Assembly: GCF_027244095.1 (NCBI RefSeq)
Contig: NC_069661.1
Location: 188,374,501 to 188,438,500 of the forward strand
Reading direction: 5' to 3'
DNA from: Hemicordylus capensis
Taxonomy: Eukaryota; Chordata; Lepidosauria; Squamata; Cordylidae
Length of the DNA stretch: 64,000 bases
The notes beneath the pieces are model-generated. The model was given only the letters and a program-made list of their open reading frames with translations. It did no database searches and was not told the origin of the DNA. Below, piece by piece: positions 59,101 through 64,000 of the stretch. Each line of letters opens with the position of its first letter. Positions within the stretch are counted from its first letter, which is position 1. A program made the position numbers and the translations under genes.

Positions 59101-62100
59101 TGCTGTAGCCTAGCCTCATAAGGAAGGTGCTCCAGGCCCCTGATCATTTTGGTTGCCCTCTTCTGCACCGTTTCCCGTTCTACAACATACTTCTTAAGAT
59201 ACGGTGACCAAAGTTGTACGCAGTGCTCCAGATGTCACACAAAGGGGGCAAAGGGGGTGTGGCGAGCTCCTCTCCCACTTGCATTTCAGGCAGCATTAGC
59301 TGCCTGAAAAGATAGGGGGAGAGGAGTTTGCTGGGCTTCCCGAGCAAACCACCGATGAAGGCATGCTACAGTTCCTGAAGGGCGGCAGGGATGGAATGAG
59401 GCCACCACCACTCCTGCGGCGCATTTTTAAAAGGTACGCTAAAGGGGGCATTCTTCCCTCTGCACCCCCACCCTCCCTGCAGCCAGCTGCGGTAGCAGTG
59501 AAGTTTTTTAGAGTTGTTGTTGTTGTTATTAACATTTTATATCCCGCTCTTCCCCCAAGGAGCCCAGAGCGCTGTACTACATACTTAAGTTTCTCTTTCA
59601 CAACAACCCTGTGAAGTAGGCTAGGCTGAGAGAGAAGTGACTGGCCCAGAGTCACCCAGCAAGTATCATGGCTGAATGGGGATTTGAACTCAGGTCTCCC
59701 CGGTCCTAGTCCAGCACTCTAACCACTACACCATGCTGGCTCTCATGAATGAAAAGGGGGAGATTTCCCCTCACCTCACCTCCCCCCCCCCGGCAGCTAC
59801 CACTGTCCCCAGAGAGGCGCAGCAAAATTTGAGGAGCGGCAAAAGTTGTCGCTCCTCAAATTTCCCCGCTGTAGGCAGATGCCTCTTTTGCCTCTTTCTA
59901 ATGTAGGCAGATGCCTCAGTGGTGATCCACCATTGTACATGTGAAGTTGGTGTTTTTTGCCCCAATATGTATCACTTTACACTTGCTTACATTGAACTGC
60001 ATTTGCCATTTTGTCACCCACTCCCCTAGTTTGGAGAGATCTTTTTGTAGTTCCTCACAATCTGTTGTGGATTTCACTACCCTAAATAGTTTAGTGTCAT
60101 CTGCAAATTTGGCCACTTCAGGGGGTCACCCCAACTTCTAGATCGTTTATGAACAAGTTAAAGAGCACTGGTTCCAATACCGATCCCTGTGGTGGGGCCC
60201 ACTTCCTACCTGCCTCCCATTGTGAAAACTGTCCATTTATTCCTGTTCTCTGTTTCCTGTCCTTCAACCAGTTACCAATCCACACATGAACCTGTCCCCT
60301 TATTCTGTGACTGCTAAGTTTACTGAAGAGCCTTTGATGGGAAATTTTTGCAAAAGCTTTTTGGAAGTCCAAGTGTACTATGTCAAGCAGATCACCTTTA
60401 TCCATGTGCCTGTTGTGTTGACTCTCTCATTTAACTCCAAAAAGTGAGACAAGACTTTCCCTTACAGAAGCAATGCTAGTTCTCCTTCAACAAGGGCATG
60501 TCTTCTATATGCTTAACAATTTTGTCCTTAAGTATGCTTTCCAACAATTTAACTGGCACCCAAGTTAAGCTGACCAACATGTAATTTCCCGGATCCCCCT
60601 TGGATCCCTTTTTGAAAATTGAATTCACATTGACTACTTTCCAGTCCTCTGGTACAGAGCCTAATTGTAGGACAAGTTATATATTTTTGCTAGGAGATCG
60701 GCAATTTCACATTTGAGTTCCTTCAGTATTCTTGGGTGGATGCCATCTGGCCCTGGCAATCTATTAATTTTTAGTTTTTCAAGACTAGAACATCTTCCCT
60801 TGTCACCTCAAATTCACCCAGTTCCTCAGCCACTAAACCTGAAAAGCTCAGTTCTGGAAAGAGTATATGGTCAGTATCCTCCACCATGAAGACAGATGCA
60901 AAGAACTCATTCAGCTTCTCTGCAATCTCCTTATCCCCCTTAATAATCCCTTTCACACCCTCATCATCTAAGGGTCCAACCACCTCCCTGGCAGGCTTTC
61001 TACTTCTGATATATTTAAAGAAGTTTTTGTTATTCCCCTTGACACTTCTAGCTTTATGTTCCTCAAAGTCTCTCTTTGCATCCCTTATTGTCTCCTTGCA
61101 CTGTTCTCTTCATTTGGGCAGGACTTCCATTTTCTGTAGGACGTCTTCTTACCTTTTATAGCTTCCCTGACTCTACTTGTTAGCCATGCTGGCGTCCTCC
61201 TGAACTTGGTGGTACCTTTCCTTCTTGGTATACATTCCAACTGTGCTTCTAGTACTGTGGTTTTAAATAAGTTCCATACTTTCTGGAGTGATTTGCCCCT
61301 CCTGACTTACCCTTTCAACTTCCTTCTTACCATTCCTCTCATTTTTAAGAAGTTTCCTCTTCTGAACTCCAACGTATTTGTGTTAGATTTCCTTGACAAT
61401 TCTCCACTCGCATATATGCTGAATTGGATCACACTATGGTCACTGCCACCTAATGTTTCTGCAAATCTGGCCAGCTATCAAGGGCCCAGCAGCATCCTCA
61501 GAAGGGCTCCCTGCCACTTCCTGAGACCACTTCTGTGTCCATCGCTTTCATGCGGTAGTGGCACAGTGACTCTCTCAGGACCCACCAAGGTGGGAGTGGA
61601 TCCAGGGAGGGCAATTTGCCAAAGGCCCCCTGAAACCTGCAGCTGACACTAAATTAGGTCATGGAAGCTGCACAGCCAGTACTAGTGTTGTGCCTTGGAT
61701 GGGTCATGTACGTCCTTGCAGGATCAGAGACTTCAAGCTGGTGTTTAAATCCTGGCAGGGTTAGCCTTTTGGAGGATCAGAAGGAAGTGAGGATTCCTGC
61801 ACAGGCGTTACCATGTCTTGGTGAGCTGCTAGGCTAGTATGTCACCAAGCAGGCAGTCAAAAGGTCAGTTTCATGAGAACAGTCAAAGCAAACTGGGTGA
61901 GGGAAGCTACCGAAACTAAAAAGACTAGGCAGCACAGAAAGGTAAAGGCAGGCTAGAAAGCAAAGCATGAGCCAGCATAAATGGGAAGAGTGAGCAATAC
62001 AGGGATGTGAAAGGACCACATGGGGGAAGTTGGTTGCACATCGAGAGAGAGAAACTGCAGGCAGAGAGAGGAAGATATATTGAAGCAGGGATGTCCTGGA

Positions 62101-62726
62101 GAGGTAATGATAGAGTATGACAAGGCCTAGTGAGGCTGATTGGGTCAGAGGCACACAGGCTGCAAAGGAAAGCACCAATGTTACCAGCTTCTAGAAGGAT
62201 GGGATGGGGCCGTACTTAGTGGCAGAGTACATGCTATTCAGACAGAGGCCCCAGGTTCAATAGCCTCCACATAGGCTGGACTTCTGCCTGAAAACCCTGG
62301 AAAGCAACTGCCGGTAGACTATCTTGAGCTAGATGGACAAAGGGTCTGTCTGGCTCAGGATAAGGTGTCCATATATTCATTTAACCCTAATTTAAGTCTC
62401 TCTTGAGGCTGAAGATCCTAGCAGGCATGAGCAGAAGGGGGCCAATGCAGTACATCCCTGTTCATCCAGAATGCAAGTTTCAGGAGAACATCTAAACCAT
62501 GCCTGAAGGTGTTTTCTCCAAATTTCCCTGTCCGTCCTAACTTGCATTCTTACCTGCCCACTGTGGGGCGACAAGAATAATACTTCGCCGCTTCAAATCC
62601 ATCAGGGTTCATTGAAGGCATGATGTGTATCCGGGTGCTGTCAATCAGCCTTGTAATGACTGGATCATGCTTATCACTGGTCACCAAAAATGTTATCAAA
62701 TGGAGCAGCAGCTCCCGCCCGACTGT
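37932..62726 (-). CDS. CPM: Carboxypeptidase M, partial (last six coding exons, 352 codons plus stop)
   Basis: CPM is a GPI-anchored zinc metallocarboxypeptidase of the N/E subfamily (M14B) that removes C-terminal Arg or Lys from peptides such as bradykinin and anaphylatoxins at the cell surface. Exons in transcript order on the - strand: 62726-62554, 57728-57544, 55830-55666, 53515-53363, 39735-39587 and 38165-37932, all with AG/GT junctions and matching phases. The first in-window codons (TVGRELLLH) directly follow the HGDE zinc-binding motif of the human protein, so that motif and the signal peptide lie in exons beyond 64000. Present here are [14 protein letters not shown], the DLNRDFPD substrate motif, the zinc-ligand His in SANLHGG, the catalytic Glu in CFEITLEL, the transthyretin-like domain and the GPI signal. 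Human CPM has about 357 residues over the same stretch. Confidence 0.94.
38330..38475 (-). mobile_element. tRNA-related SINE fragment in CPM intron
   Basis: CCAGGGACTGAACCAGAGATC and CACCATTGAGCTATGTGGGA resemble the reverse of a SINE tRNA head. Diverged and truncated. Confidence 0.45.
39219..39361. repeat. Near-perfect 58-bp inverted repeat with 27-bp spacer
   Basis: Arms 39219-39276 and 39304-39361 match at 56 of 58 positions (GAGAAGAGGTTTTGATGTTA and onward). The spacer holds CAAATTGCACAAAGATCTCC, which is repeated directly just after the right arm (39365-39384, one change). This is not a transposon terminus pattern. Confidence 0.9.
39587..39735 (-). CDS. CPM: CPM exon, transthyretin-like domain (149 bp)
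   Basis: Acceptor CTCTGTAG|GTGTAAA; donor ATTAAT|GTAAGT. It encodes [20 protein letters not shown], then [20 protein letters not shown] and PGIYQIN. This beta-barrel domain follows the catalytic domain in all N/E carboxypeptidases. It is separated from the preceding exon by a 13.6-kb intron full of transposons. Confidence 0.95.
39824..41190. mobile_element. Possible large hAT-type element, ends uncertain
   Basis: The left end CAGGGGCATAGCAAGGTGGG resembles the CAGGGGCGTAGC end of the MITEs at 47.4 and 54.5 kb. A weak opposite end (TGTAGCATGCCC) lies near 41190. GC-rich DNA at 40590-40860 forms part of it. No target duplication was found, so this is tentative. Confidence 0.35.
41345..41785 (+). 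mobile_element. L2/CR1-like LINE, 3' fragment
   Basis: Encodes [20 protein letters not shown], then [19 protein letters not shown], followed by the 3' UTR and an AAATAAATAAAT tail. Truncated at its 5' side. Confidence 0.85.
41810..42030. repeat. Inverted pair of CR1-like fragments
   Basis: CATACAATGAACATGACTAG ... TTTTGCACAATGCATAATTA faces ATGCATTGTGCAAAGAAGTA ... GCCAGTCATTTTCATTGTATG. Each half resembles the CR1 C-terminal region (compare the region near 50050), placed head to head. Confidence 0.55.
42165..42520 (-). mobile_element. LINE 3' fragment, second subfamily
   Basis: Starts with TTACTTATTTATTTAGTATA (tail), then ACCCCAGGGCAGTTAACAAG, and continues into diverged coding sequence read on the - strand. 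Confidence 0.55.
42530..42780 (+). mobile_element. CR1 3' end followed by an unclassified repeat
   Basis: GTTGGCCACTGTGAAGCAGG, then GGACTTGATGGACCTTTGGT, is a CR1 end. It is followed by GCCAGCACTATTTGTAAAGGA ... GGTTGCTCTGTGGCTACCAA. The same two pieces recur together at 45.99-46.14 kb, so they are an older composite copied twice. Confidence 0.55.
43111..43656. mobile_element. Large palindromic hAT MITE (546 bp)
   Basis: Starts TGAATGTACCTGAAGCG and ends CTTTGTGCACATCCCTA. The arms pair over most of their length (GAACAGGAAGTTCCCTGTTC, and CAGCCGGGCTCTCTGTTTGC against its complement) and meet near 43400. The flanking 8-mers TTTGTCAC and GTTATCAC agree at 6 of 8. Same terminal family as 28845-29412. 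Confidence 0.8.
43780..45985 (-). mobile_element. LINE with reverse transcriptase, clade uncertain
   Basis: The - strand encodes [20 protein letters not shown], then [40 protein letters not shown] and [16 protein letters not shown]. The catalytic box reads YATN where YADD is expected. Upstream pieces ([20 protein letters not shown]) belong to the same element. Several frame breaks. The motifs differ from the CR1 and L2 copies nearby; R4-like or RTE-like is possible. Confidence 0.75.
45990..46340 (+). repeat. CR1 tail plus unclassified inverted repeat
   Basis: ATCTGTTCTAACAGGGCTGC is the CR1-type end. The following GGGCTGCTCTGTGGCTACTA ... TAGTAGCCATGGAGCAGCCC forms an inverted repeat. It is the paralog of the 42530-42780 composite. 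Confidence 0.5.
46345..46945. other. CPM intron stretch, nothing recognised
   Basis: Contains a T11 run and open frames on both strands at 46459-46917, without recognised domains or splice support. Position: CPM intron. Confidence 0.4.
47283..47311. repeat. (CATC)n microsatellite
   Basis: About seven CATC units inside the Helitron. Confidence 0.85.
47364..48060. mobile_element. hAT MITE nested in a Helitron, GC-rich core
   Basis: CAGGGGCGTAACGATAGG ... CCCCAGCTACGCCTCTG, with 8-bp target duplications GTCACGAG and GTCATGAG (one mismatch). The core (47480-47990) holds several direct and inverted copies of a module of roughly 60-110 bp containing GCCACAAGCCATGAGGGGCA and GATCCGCCGCCGCCCGCCAC. 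The many open frames here are GC-rich repeat artefacts. Confidence 0.85.
48385..48955 (+). mobile_element. L2/CR1-like LINE, 3' fragment
   Basis: Encodes [20 protein letters not shown], then [20 protein letters not shown] and [19 protein letters not shown]. The 3' end CCATTTTTGGAAGGGCGGTA is followed by an (AAATA/AAAAT)n tail. Confidence 0.85.
49125..49330. repeat. Small imperfect inverted repeat
   Basis: ACACTGTGCAGCAGAGCAGCT and CAGCTGCTTTGATGCACAGTG face each other around CTCCCTCTGGGAATGCTGGG. Probably a decayed MITE inside or beside the following CR1. Confidence 0.45.
49331..50395 (+). mobile_element. CR1 LINE, 3' portion with RT remnants
   Basis: Encodes [20 protein letters not shown], then [20 protein letters not shown] and [14 protein letters not shown], with several frame breaks. 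It ends with GCACTGTGTAAAAGAGAATGC-type sequence, then GGGCCTTAAGCCTGATCCAG and CAGGGCTGTTCTTATGA, the usual CR1 terminus. Confidence 0.88.
50845..51085 (-). mobile_element. LINE/SINE-type 3' end, unclassified squamate repeat
   Basis: TACTACTACTACTGTCTATA, then ACCACTTTTTAACAAACG, TTCTCAAAGCGGTCTATATA, CCCGAAAGGACTCTCAGTCT and GATAGGGCCAGTTGCTCCCC. A tail-like triplet run at the left implies - strand orientation. Confidence 0.55.
51190..51385 (+). mobile_element. Sauria SINE, 5'-truncated
   Basis: GGGAAGCAGCGATATAGGAA ... CCTCCTGTATTCTACCAAG ... GTCAACACCGAGTCGACGGC. The tRNA head is missing. A short extra segment lies in the middle. Confidence 0.85.
51438..52815. mobile_element. hAT element interrupted by a palindromic hAT MITE
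   Basis: The outer ends are CAGGCCCGTCCTTAGGGCG and CCCCCTAGGGACGGCCCTG. The 8-bp duplications are GCTCTAGT (51430-51437) and GCTGTAGT (52816-52823), with one mismatch. The outer element would be about 465 bp without the insert at 51462-52374. Confidence 0.82.
51462..52374. mobile_element. Large palindromic hAT MITE (913 bp), nested
   Basis: TAGTGATGTGCATGGTCCGG ... CGGTTCGGACACACACCTA. The arms of about 400 bases are almost perfectly complementary and meet near 51893, with GGTCTACCCGGC and GCCGGGTAGACC at the core. That core is shared with the palindrome at 28.8-29.4 kb. The left flank GCGGGACG resembles the right flank GCGCCGGGACG. Confidence 0.85.
53095..53244. mobile_element. Palindromic hAT MITE next to a CPM exon
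   Basis: CAGGGTGGCCAGTCTGAGGC ... GCCTCAGACTGGCCACCTC. The arms pair around GGACTACAACCCCCATCACC. The flanking 8-mers TCTTATAG and TTTATTAG match loosely. It lies 119 bp from the donor side of the catalytic-Glu exon of CPM. Confidence 0.8.
53363..53515 (-). CDS. CPM: CPM exon with the catalytic Glu (153 bp)
   Basis: Acceptor TACTTTAG|GTGGGAT; donor CACCTAG|GTAAGT. It encodes [20 protein letters not shown], then [25 protein letters not shown]. The first Glu of CFEITLEL is the catalytic base of the family. It ends at the junction to the transthyretin-like domain. Confidence 0.95.
53810..54118 (-). mobile_element. tRNA-related SINE (second copy)
   Basis: GGAAGCTGCCATATACTGAG, then CTCAGTATTGTCTTCACAGA and GGCAGACCCTGCTTAGCTAA. 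Near-identical organisation to 5985-6290, including the extra CTTCCCAGAGTGGCTCCATC segment, so these two belong to one subfamily. Confidence 0.75.
54537..54704. mobile_element. hAT MITE with perfect 8-bp TSD
   Basis: CAGGGGCGTAGCTATAAT ... CTACCTACGCCCCTG, flanked by TGTAGAAC at 54529-54536 and 54705-54712. The terminal sequence matches the MITE nested in the Helitron at 47364. Confidence 0.92.
54720..55660. other. CPM: CPM intron stretch, nothing recognised
   Basis: Intron sequence between the catalytic-Glu exon side and the exon at 55666. Open frames lack support. Confidence 0.4.
55666..55830 (-). CDS. CPM: CPM exon with [14 protein letters not shown] (165 bp)
   Basis: Acceptor TTTCTACAG|CTACTAT; donor CTGAAAG|GTAAGG. 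It encodes [18 protein letters not shown] and [15 protein letters not shown], aligned with human TPDDDVFQYLAHTYASRN and FPNGVTNGYSWYPLQ. The Tyr of the human NGYSWY is Phe here. The linker before TPD is one of the more divergent parts of the protein. Confidence 0.92.
55870..57060. other. CPM: CPM intron stretch with a decayed LINE piece
   Basis: A (CA)n run at 55876-55889. From about 56580 to 57060 the - strand frame resembles a decayed LINE C-terminus in base pattern (CAAATTCAAAGTGCTGGTGC), but it is too diverged to name with confidence. Confidence 0.35.
57065..57222 (-). mobile_element. Sauria SINE, 3' part
   Basis: GTCAGTGTCGACTCCTGGCA, then TAGAATACAGGGGTTTACCA and GATGCCTTTCAGCATCTTCC, the reverse complement of the SINE body and Bov-B-type tail. 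Confidence 0.85.
57544..57728 (-). CDS. CPM: CPM exon with DLNRDFPD and SANLHGG (185 bp)
   Basis: Acceptor CTTTAAG|GTACAAT; donor TTTAG|GTAAGC. It encodes [10 protein letters not shown], then [11 protein letters not shown] and [21 protein letters not shown]. The Asn-Arg pair binds the substrate C-terminus, and the His of LHGG is the third zinc ligand. Strong match to human CPM. Confidence 0.95.
57760..58585. other. CPM: CPM intron stretch, nothing recognised
   Basis: Contains short internal repeats of GCAAATGCAACATTAG (near 58101 and 58206), suggesting an old local duplication. No known element. Confidence 0.45.
59231..59925. mobile_element. Unclassified insert in CR1 (host of the SINE)
   Basis: The flanks of the SINE (59231-59504 and 59746-59925) are not CR1. 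GGGGGCAAAGGGGG at the left and TTTGCCTCTTTC / TGTAGGCAGATGCCTC at the right look like decayed inverted ends, and AAATTTGAGGAGCGGCAAAA / TTGTCGCTCCTCAAATTT is a perfect internal hairpin (59825-59862). Class unknown, perhaps hAT. Confidence 0.45.
59505..59745 (-). mobile_element. tRNA-derived SINE inside the CR1
   Basis: The - strand begins GAGAGCCAGCATGGTGTAGT, with A box TAGTGGTTAGAGTGCTGGA and B box GAGTTCAAATCCCC. It ends GAAGAGCGGGATATAAAATG followed by AACAACAAC repeats. A clear tRNA-type promoter with a LINE-type tail. Confidence 0.85.
61481..62185. other. CPM: CPM intron stretch after CR1
   Basis: GGGCCCAGCAGCATCCTCAG and following sequence has no recognised match. Opposed open frames at 61834-62178 are not supported. 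Confidence 0.4.
62190..62375 (+). mobile_element. tRNA-related SINE, diverged
   Basis: GCAGAGTACATGCTATTCAG and CCCAGGTTCAATAGCCTCC (B-box-like), then CTGCCGGTAGACTATCTTGA and GAGCTAGATGGACAAAGGGT. The opposite orientation of the family at 5985 and 53810. It lies about 180 bp from the CPM exon at 62554. Confidence 0.65.
62554..62726 (-). CDS. CPM: CPM exon with TVGREL and [14 protein letters not shown] (173 bp)
   Basis: On the - strand the acceptor is AACACAG|ACAGTCG and the donor GGGCAG|GTAAGA. It encodes [19 protein letters not shown] and then [19 protein letters not shown]. The Arg in STRIH is the conserved substrate-carboxylate contact of M14 enzymes. It ends two bases into an Arg codon. 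Confidence 0.94.
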
Positions 62727-62974
62727 CTGTGTTAAGAAGCACAGAGATTGGTTTCTTTTTTTAAATGCAGTTAACAAAGAGAAATAGCACAAGTCTCAGT
62801 TGGTACATGGTACAGAGAGAATATATGATGCAGAATTAATATAAATTCCTGGGGGGAAAAGAAAATATCCCCCTACCCCCACCCCCAGAAATCTGAAGGT
62901 CAGGGAAGGAAAAATGACAGGGGTACTTTGATGATGATTTTAGCAAAACTGTGTCAACTATTATTAACCAACTA

Positions 62975-63045
62975 TTAAGCAACTGTTAACCACCCAGAGA
63001 TGAAAGTTTGGGGCAGTGTACACATTTGATAAACAAACAAACCAG
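62975..63045 (+). mobile_element. LINE 3' tail fragment
   Basis: TTAACCACCCAGAGATGAAAG, then TTTGGGGCAGTGTACACATT and GATAAACAAACAAACC, the terminal segment of the L2/CR1-like family. Confidence 0.65.
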
Positions 63046-64000
63046 CGATTTTGAGGCATTTTAGTTCACACTGCTCCAGGAGCTTTCCCAGACAGCAGGC
63101 TTACTGCGAGGCTTTATTGCGGGTTCAGGGCATATAGGATACTCCCAAAGCAAAAAGTACATTTTTTTACCCCAGACATAAATCGGGCAAGGCTCTAATA
63201 TGCAGGGAAAATCCCAAATCGTGTATGGCATACCCTCTGATATGTCACACGGACTTTAGCCAAAATCTGACCAATATGTGAATGCACACCCTCCATTGCG
63301 GTGGAGCTGTGAGCTAAAAACTCTGTCTTGGAATGCTGCAGCTAAAGCTTCCACTCTCCCAGTGACACCATCCATGTGGAAAGTGAGCCAGACTGTTCAC
63401 AGACACAGCTCCTTGACAGTGCTCCCCACCCGCCGCTGCCCAATCACTGCTGTGGCACGGATTGCAAAAATCTCTGCAGCTGCACTTGCATGCTACATTC
63501 TCCAGACATTGTGGTGACAGATGACAGTAACAGTGCTGACAGTGTGAACTGGCCCTTTTTTGTTAGCAGCAGCTCTCAGCAAGGAACACATGCTTGAGAG
63601 TAAGAGGTTAGATTTAGGCAGCTAGTACTGCTGACTCTTGTGTGATCATGCTTCTTCCATTATTCCCAAAGGAAACAGGGTGTGATTTATGACCAGTAGC
63701 AGCCAGTGCGGGCACCACCAGGGGGGCAGCAAGAGGCATCTTTAAGGGTAAATTAACTCCCCACTCCACTCTCACCGCACCTGAATGCTGCTCAGAGCAG
63801 CAGTGCACTGCCAAGCACCCCCTGCGGTGGGGGATCGCCCCCACCACTCACCTGGCCTCCAGGGATCCGATCCCTGGTGCCTGCACCAGCCGCTACTGTG
63901 TGCGACTGTGCAAGAGTCCACAATACTGGTACTGCCCTTTTGTGCAGCAGCATTGCTGGGTTATTAAGAGCCCCACAGTGGTGCGGGAAGGTTTGTATTG
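63046..64000. other. CPM: CPM intron to the window edge
   Basis: Open frames at 63278-63597 and 63614-63847 show no recognised domain. No CPM exon is visible here; the exon with the HGDE motif must lie farther right. Confidence 0.5.

Larger units (their letters stand above)
58590..61480 (-). mobile_element. CR1 LINE, long but broken, interrupted by other repeats
   Basis: The - strand holds CR1 RT pieces: [52 protein letters not shown]-like RT blocks, [80 protein letters not shown] and [20 protein letters not shown]. It ends at 58590 in the CR1 terminus (AACAGCCCTGCTGGATCAGG). Frame breaks are common, and about 300 bases between the FADD block and the C-terminal block are replaced by the insert at about 59231-59925. 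Confidence 0.9.

Overview
This window is nuclear DNA from a vertebrate, almost certainly a squamate reptile (lizard or snake). It holds two multi-exon genes that converge tail to tail. MDM2 (p53 ubiquitin ligase) lies on the + strand and is complete, from promoter to stop codon (about 6.4-33.2 kb). CPM (carboxypeptidase M) lies on the - strand; its last six coding exons are present (37.9-62.7 kb) and its 5' exons lie beyond the right edge. The same pair is adjacent and convergent in human 12q15. The squamate call rests on the repeats: Sauria-type SINEs with a Bov-B tail, a Bov-B 3' end, many CR1 and L2-like LINEs, a DIRS element, an L1, Helitrons, and many palindromic hAT MITEs with 8-bp target duplications.

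Layout. 1-6.3 kb: intergenic, with a 16-bp minisatellite, LINE fragments including a 5'-truncated L2/CR1-like element (3.4-5.0 kb), and SINEs. 6.4-7.25 kb: CpG island with the P2 promoter of MDM2. It carries an AP-1 site, two p53 response elements and a TATTTAAA box in the same order as the human P2 promoter. 7.36-33.2 kb: ten coding MDM2 exons (465 codons, all junctions in phase). The introns carry, among others, a DIRS element inserted into a LINE, a 146-bp minisatellite, inverted-repeat elements and an internally deleted L1. 33.2-37.9 kb: intergenic, with a Helitron and LINE and SINE copies. 37.9-62.7 kb: CPM exons, with introns filled by nested transposons (hAT in Helitron, hAT in hAT, SINE in CR1). 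62.7-64 kb: CPM intron.

Function. The MDM2 protein keeps the p53-binding cleft, NLS/NES, acidic region, C4 zinc finger and RING. The p53 sites in its promoter imply that the p53-MDM2 feedback loop is intact. CPM is a GPI-anchored metallocarboxypeptidase that removes C-terminal Arg/Lys from peptides. The window covers the His zinc ligand, the catalytic Glu, the transthyretin-like domain and the GPI signal. No prokaryotic features, CRISPR arrays, rRNA or functional tRNA genes are seen. The most unusual points are an ancestral MDM2 start codon changed to ACG, an altered MDM2 RING tail, a three-level nested insertion, and a fold-back palindrome that looks like a template-switch event.
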